A program made the position numbers and the translations under genes. Below are positions 7,569 to 9,094 of a stretch of 9,094 bases of DNA, piece by piece; the stretch's first letter is position 1, and the number at the start of each line of letters is the position of its first letter. The stretch comes from an uncultured Planctomycetaceae bacterium (GTDB taxonomy: Bacteria; Planctomycetota; Planctomycetia; Pirellulales; Thermoguttaceae). The DNA is taken from the NCBI GenBank assembly GCA_947307005.1, contig CAMZHY010000116.1, positions 1 through 9,094 on the forward strand, read 5' to 3'. The notes under the pieces were generated by a model. The model had not been told where the DNA came from, did not search any database, and was given only the letters and a program-made list of their open reading frames with translations.

Positions 7569-7786
7569 TTTATACCTATCTTAAAAGAAAACGTCTAACC
7601 TGCCTGAGGCCAAATTCCACGGGCGCAAAAATAACGTCGGACGTCAACGCGATCTACACCAACAAAACCCATTTCTTAGCTTCAGTTTAGAACCGTTGCG
7701 AAGGAGATTTAAATGGTAAAAACACGTCGAATAACCGCCGTCGCGACTTTACAATATTAAGCCAAAACAATTTTTTATCAAGGTCT
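7569..7786. other. Intergenic region between the mutase and the MuF gene (divergent)
   Basis: No convincing promoter, terminator or RNA is visible. It holds a strong Shine-Dalgarno (7701-7706) leading into a 15-codon ORF (7713-7760), an 8-bp palindrome GTCGCGAC (7740-7747) and an AT-rich stretch with six T (7771-7776). The MuF reading frame stays open back to 7691 without a usual start codon, so the region may hold the remains of a deleted or frameshifted 5' gene end. Confidence 0.45.
7701..7760 (+). other. Strong ribosome site plus 15-codon ORF (leader peptide or gene remnant)
   Basis: AAGGAG (7701-7706) lies 6 nt before ATG 7713, which opens MVKTRRITAVATLQY and stops at TAA 7758-7760. This is one of the best initiation sites in the window, yet it serves only 15 codons, in a different frame from the MuF ORF that follows. 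It may be a leader peptide or the surviving 5' end of a broken gene. I do not recognise the peptide. Confidence 0.3.
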
Positions 7787-8707
7787 TTGCGCTTTACCTT
7801 ATCTTCGCAACGCAGTTGCTCAAAGCGCAAGGAAAGCCAAGCCTTCGCGACGCGAATCGCGATGAAATACGCCGCCAACGCCGCGCTCGGGGAAGCGGCT
7901 CGAAAAGAACGAGAAAAGCGATTCTGTAAGACTCTGAACGAAGATCAGCTCAAGGCGATCATCGACGGACAGGGAATTGACGGGGCGACGATTGGAGAAT
8001 GGTTCAGCGGCTGGCAGAGAGACGATCTTGAACGAATCTCTCGCGCCGTTCAGAAAGCGACGGTCGAACAGTTGACCGTTTCTGATATTGCCAAACAGAT
8101 ACGGGGAACGAAAGAGAACGACTACAACGACGGGATTCTGGCGACAACCCGCGTCGGCGCGGTCAGACTGGCGCGGACTGTGATCAACGGCGTTTGCAAT
8201 AACGCCCGCGTCGAAACGATCAAGGCGAATTCAGACGTCATTGACGGAATCAAGTTCGTCGGAACTCTGGACGGCAAGACGTGTCCGCACTGCGCGTCCT
8301 ACGACGGTCGAATCTGGCGCGGCGAAGACATGGCGTCGGCGCGTCGTCCTCCGATTCACCCAAACTGCCGATGTACGCTCGTTCCCTACGTCGAGCTGAA
8401 GGACGACGAGGGAAACGTCGTCGACGTCGAGAACGACCGCCCGGCGGCGAACGCCGATTTCGATCAGCTCGCAAAAGACGCCTACGATCAGAAAGCGAAG
8501 AAGAACGGCTGGAAACGTCATTTTGAAGATTTATCTCCTTCGACCCGCCTGAAATACTATTATCAGGCGCAGAAAGATTATGAGAGAGAAACGGGGAAAC
8601 CCGCGTATCGTCAGGTCGATTCGAATCTGTCTTTTCCTGAGTATTTCAAGCAACAGCCTGATTCTTTCAAGCGCGACTTGATTATGCAGAACAGATCGGT
8701 AAATTGA
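7787..8707 (+). CDS. Phage MuF / SPP1 gp7-type head morphogenesis domain protein
   Basis: Up to 306 residues with a MuF domain, known from minor head proteins of Mu-, SPP1- and P22-like phages and as the carrier part of MuF polymorphic toxins. Residues 67-120 match the region before the domain (GATIGEWF, QIRGTKENDYNDGIL). The core spans about 120-203, with LDGKTCPHCASYDGRIW and PPIHPNCRCTLVPY supplying Cys166, Cys169, His191, Cys194 and Cys196 as a probable metal or structural set. SFPEYFKQQPDSFKRD (282-297) is the usual C-terminal end. The start is uncertain: 7787 is TTG, the first ATG is at 7862 (281 residues), neither has a ribosome site and the frame is open to 7691, so the N-terminus is probably truncated. 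No portal or terminase gene is next to it. Gln codons are 13 CAG to 3 CAA, opposite to the glycoside hydrolase, suggesting transfer. Confidence 0.8.
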   Translation: MRFTLSSQRSCSKRKESQAFATRIAMKYAANAALGEAARKEREKRFCKTLNEDQLKAIIDGQGIDGATIGEWFSGWQRDDLERISRAVQKATVEQLTVSDIAKQIRGTKENDYNDGILATTRVGAVRLARTVINGVCNNARVETIKANSDVIDGIKFVGTLDGKTCPHCASYDGRIWRGEDMASARRPPIHPNCRCTLVPYVELKDDEGNVVDVENDRPAANADFDQLAKDAYDQKAKKNGWKRHFEDLSPSTRLKYYYQAQKDYERETGKPAYRQVDSNLSFPEYFKQQPDSFKRDLIMQNRSVN

Positions 8708-8889
8708 TGCTTAAGAAGGGCGAGTTGGTTCTCAGCGAATATTCAAAATCTTCTCCAGATGAATTTATCGGTGAAGTATTTTCAAAGCTATTTGAGGAAC
8801 CGCAAAACGAGATATACCGTAAAATATCGAGAATATATTTAGAAGACAATTTTGTAGATATTTACAAGGAATTATTAAATGAACCTTGA
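8707..8889 (+). CDS. Small ORF resembling the C-terminal piece of a zincin-like metallopeptidase toxin domain
   Basis: Sixty residues from ATG 8707, which overlaps the MuF stop as TGATG. There is no Shine-Dalgarno, so translation would need coupling or a frameshift. LSEYSKSSPDEFIGEVFSKLF (about residues 8-28) matches the pattern SEYA-x-(T/S)-x-P-x-EFFAE-x-F in zincin-type domains of MuF and polymorphic toxins and in anthrax lethal factor, where a Glu of this motif is the third zinc ligand. No HExxH is present in any nearby frame, so the catalytic half is missing and the ORF is probably a toxin remnant. The frame is open back to 8662, and a one-base change could once have joined it to the MuF gene. 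GC drops to about 32% here. The family call rests on motif memory; it could be an unrelated small protein. Confidence 0.45.
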   Translation: MLKKGELVLSEYSKSSPDEFIGEVFSKLFEEPQNEIYRKISRIYLEDNFVDIYKELLNEP

Positions 8890-9094
8890 TGATTTAGACG
8901 ATTTGTGGGATTATCTAGACAGCAATCCATATACAGATTTAAGCGGAGGTGGTGGTTTCTTTTTTAAAGAGGGCACACCAGACAAAAAAATGGAACAACT
9001 TATTGAATATCATACTGAACGTCTGAAAAGCGGTCAACCATATTGTATTTTCAATATTCTCGCGCACGATATGGAACGAGGGATTAAGATTATT
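8879..9094 (+). CDS. Unrecognised small acidic protein, partial; immunity-like position
   Basis: The first 72 codons of an ORF open to the window edge. AAGGA (8866-8870) lies 8 nt before ATG 8879, so initiation is credible, and the gene overlaps the previous ORF by 11 nt, suggesting translational coupling. The N-terminus is very acidic (six Asp in residues 1-14), followed by SGGGGFFFKEG (22-32) and an amphipathic stretch EQLIEYHTERLKSG. There is no signal peptide or transmembrane segment. I do not recognise a family. Being small, acidic, AT-rich and directly downstream of a MuF/toxin remnant, it sits where polymorphic toxin loci carry the immunity gene. That role is inferred only from position and character. 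Confidence 0.6.
   Translation, partial: MNLDDLDDLWDYLDSNPYTDLSGGGGFFFKEGTPDKKMEQLIEYHTERLKSGQPYCIFNILAHDMERGIKII

Noticed and set aside
8231..8521. Arg-rich ORFs in other frames of the MuF gene
   Set aside because: They are shadows of a GC-rich coding frame with clear MuF motifs; no ribosome sites.

Overview
The window looks like a chromosomal segment of a Gram-negative-type bacterium, most plausibly a planctomycete (Planctomycetota, Pirellulales/Thermoguttaceae-like). That is an inference from gene content: a large secreted glycoside hydrolase with a CBM9-like tail, an exported HGGG-type esterase, a membrane-anchored SNase-fold protein and a GlmM-like mutase next to rpiB. No rRNA or other marker gene is present, so the assignment is tentative. 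Most of the window has intermediate GC, roughly half to 57% in lines counted by hand.

Layout. Positions 1-711 (minus) hold the N-terminal 237 codons of leuC, cut by the window edge, with a sigma70-like promoter upstream. An exported alpha/beta-hydrolase (896-1855, minus) and a secreted GH71/99-like glycoside hydrolase (1996-4293, plus) are divergently transcribed from a 140-bp spacer with a good promoter for the esterase; together they suggest polysaccharide breakdown. A strong terminator (4349-4389) follows the glycoside hydrolase, then a 506-bp gap ends in a second terminator serving the opposite strand.

From 7568 down to 4800, three minus-strand genes form a probable transcription unit: a phosphoglucosamine/phosphomannomutase, rpiB (ribose-5-phosphate isomerase B) and a membrane-anchored thermonuclease-like protein with substitutions at two catalytic positions.

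The right end (about 7690-9094, plus) is different. An isolated phage MuF/SPP1-gp7-type head morphogenesis protein stands next to housekeeping genes with no portal or terminase gene in view. It uses CAG for glutamine where the glycoside hydrolase uses CAA, and its middle is about 65% GC. At its stop codon the composition falls to about 32% GC. There a 60-codon ORF, touching it through TGATG, resembles the C-terminal end of a zincin-type metallopeptidase toxin domain without the HExxH half. A further small acidic ORF with a good Shine-Dalgarno follows and runs off the edge. The best reading is a decayed or shuffled MuF polymorphic-toxin locus: carrier, toxin remnant, immunity-like gene. This is the most interesting part of the window.
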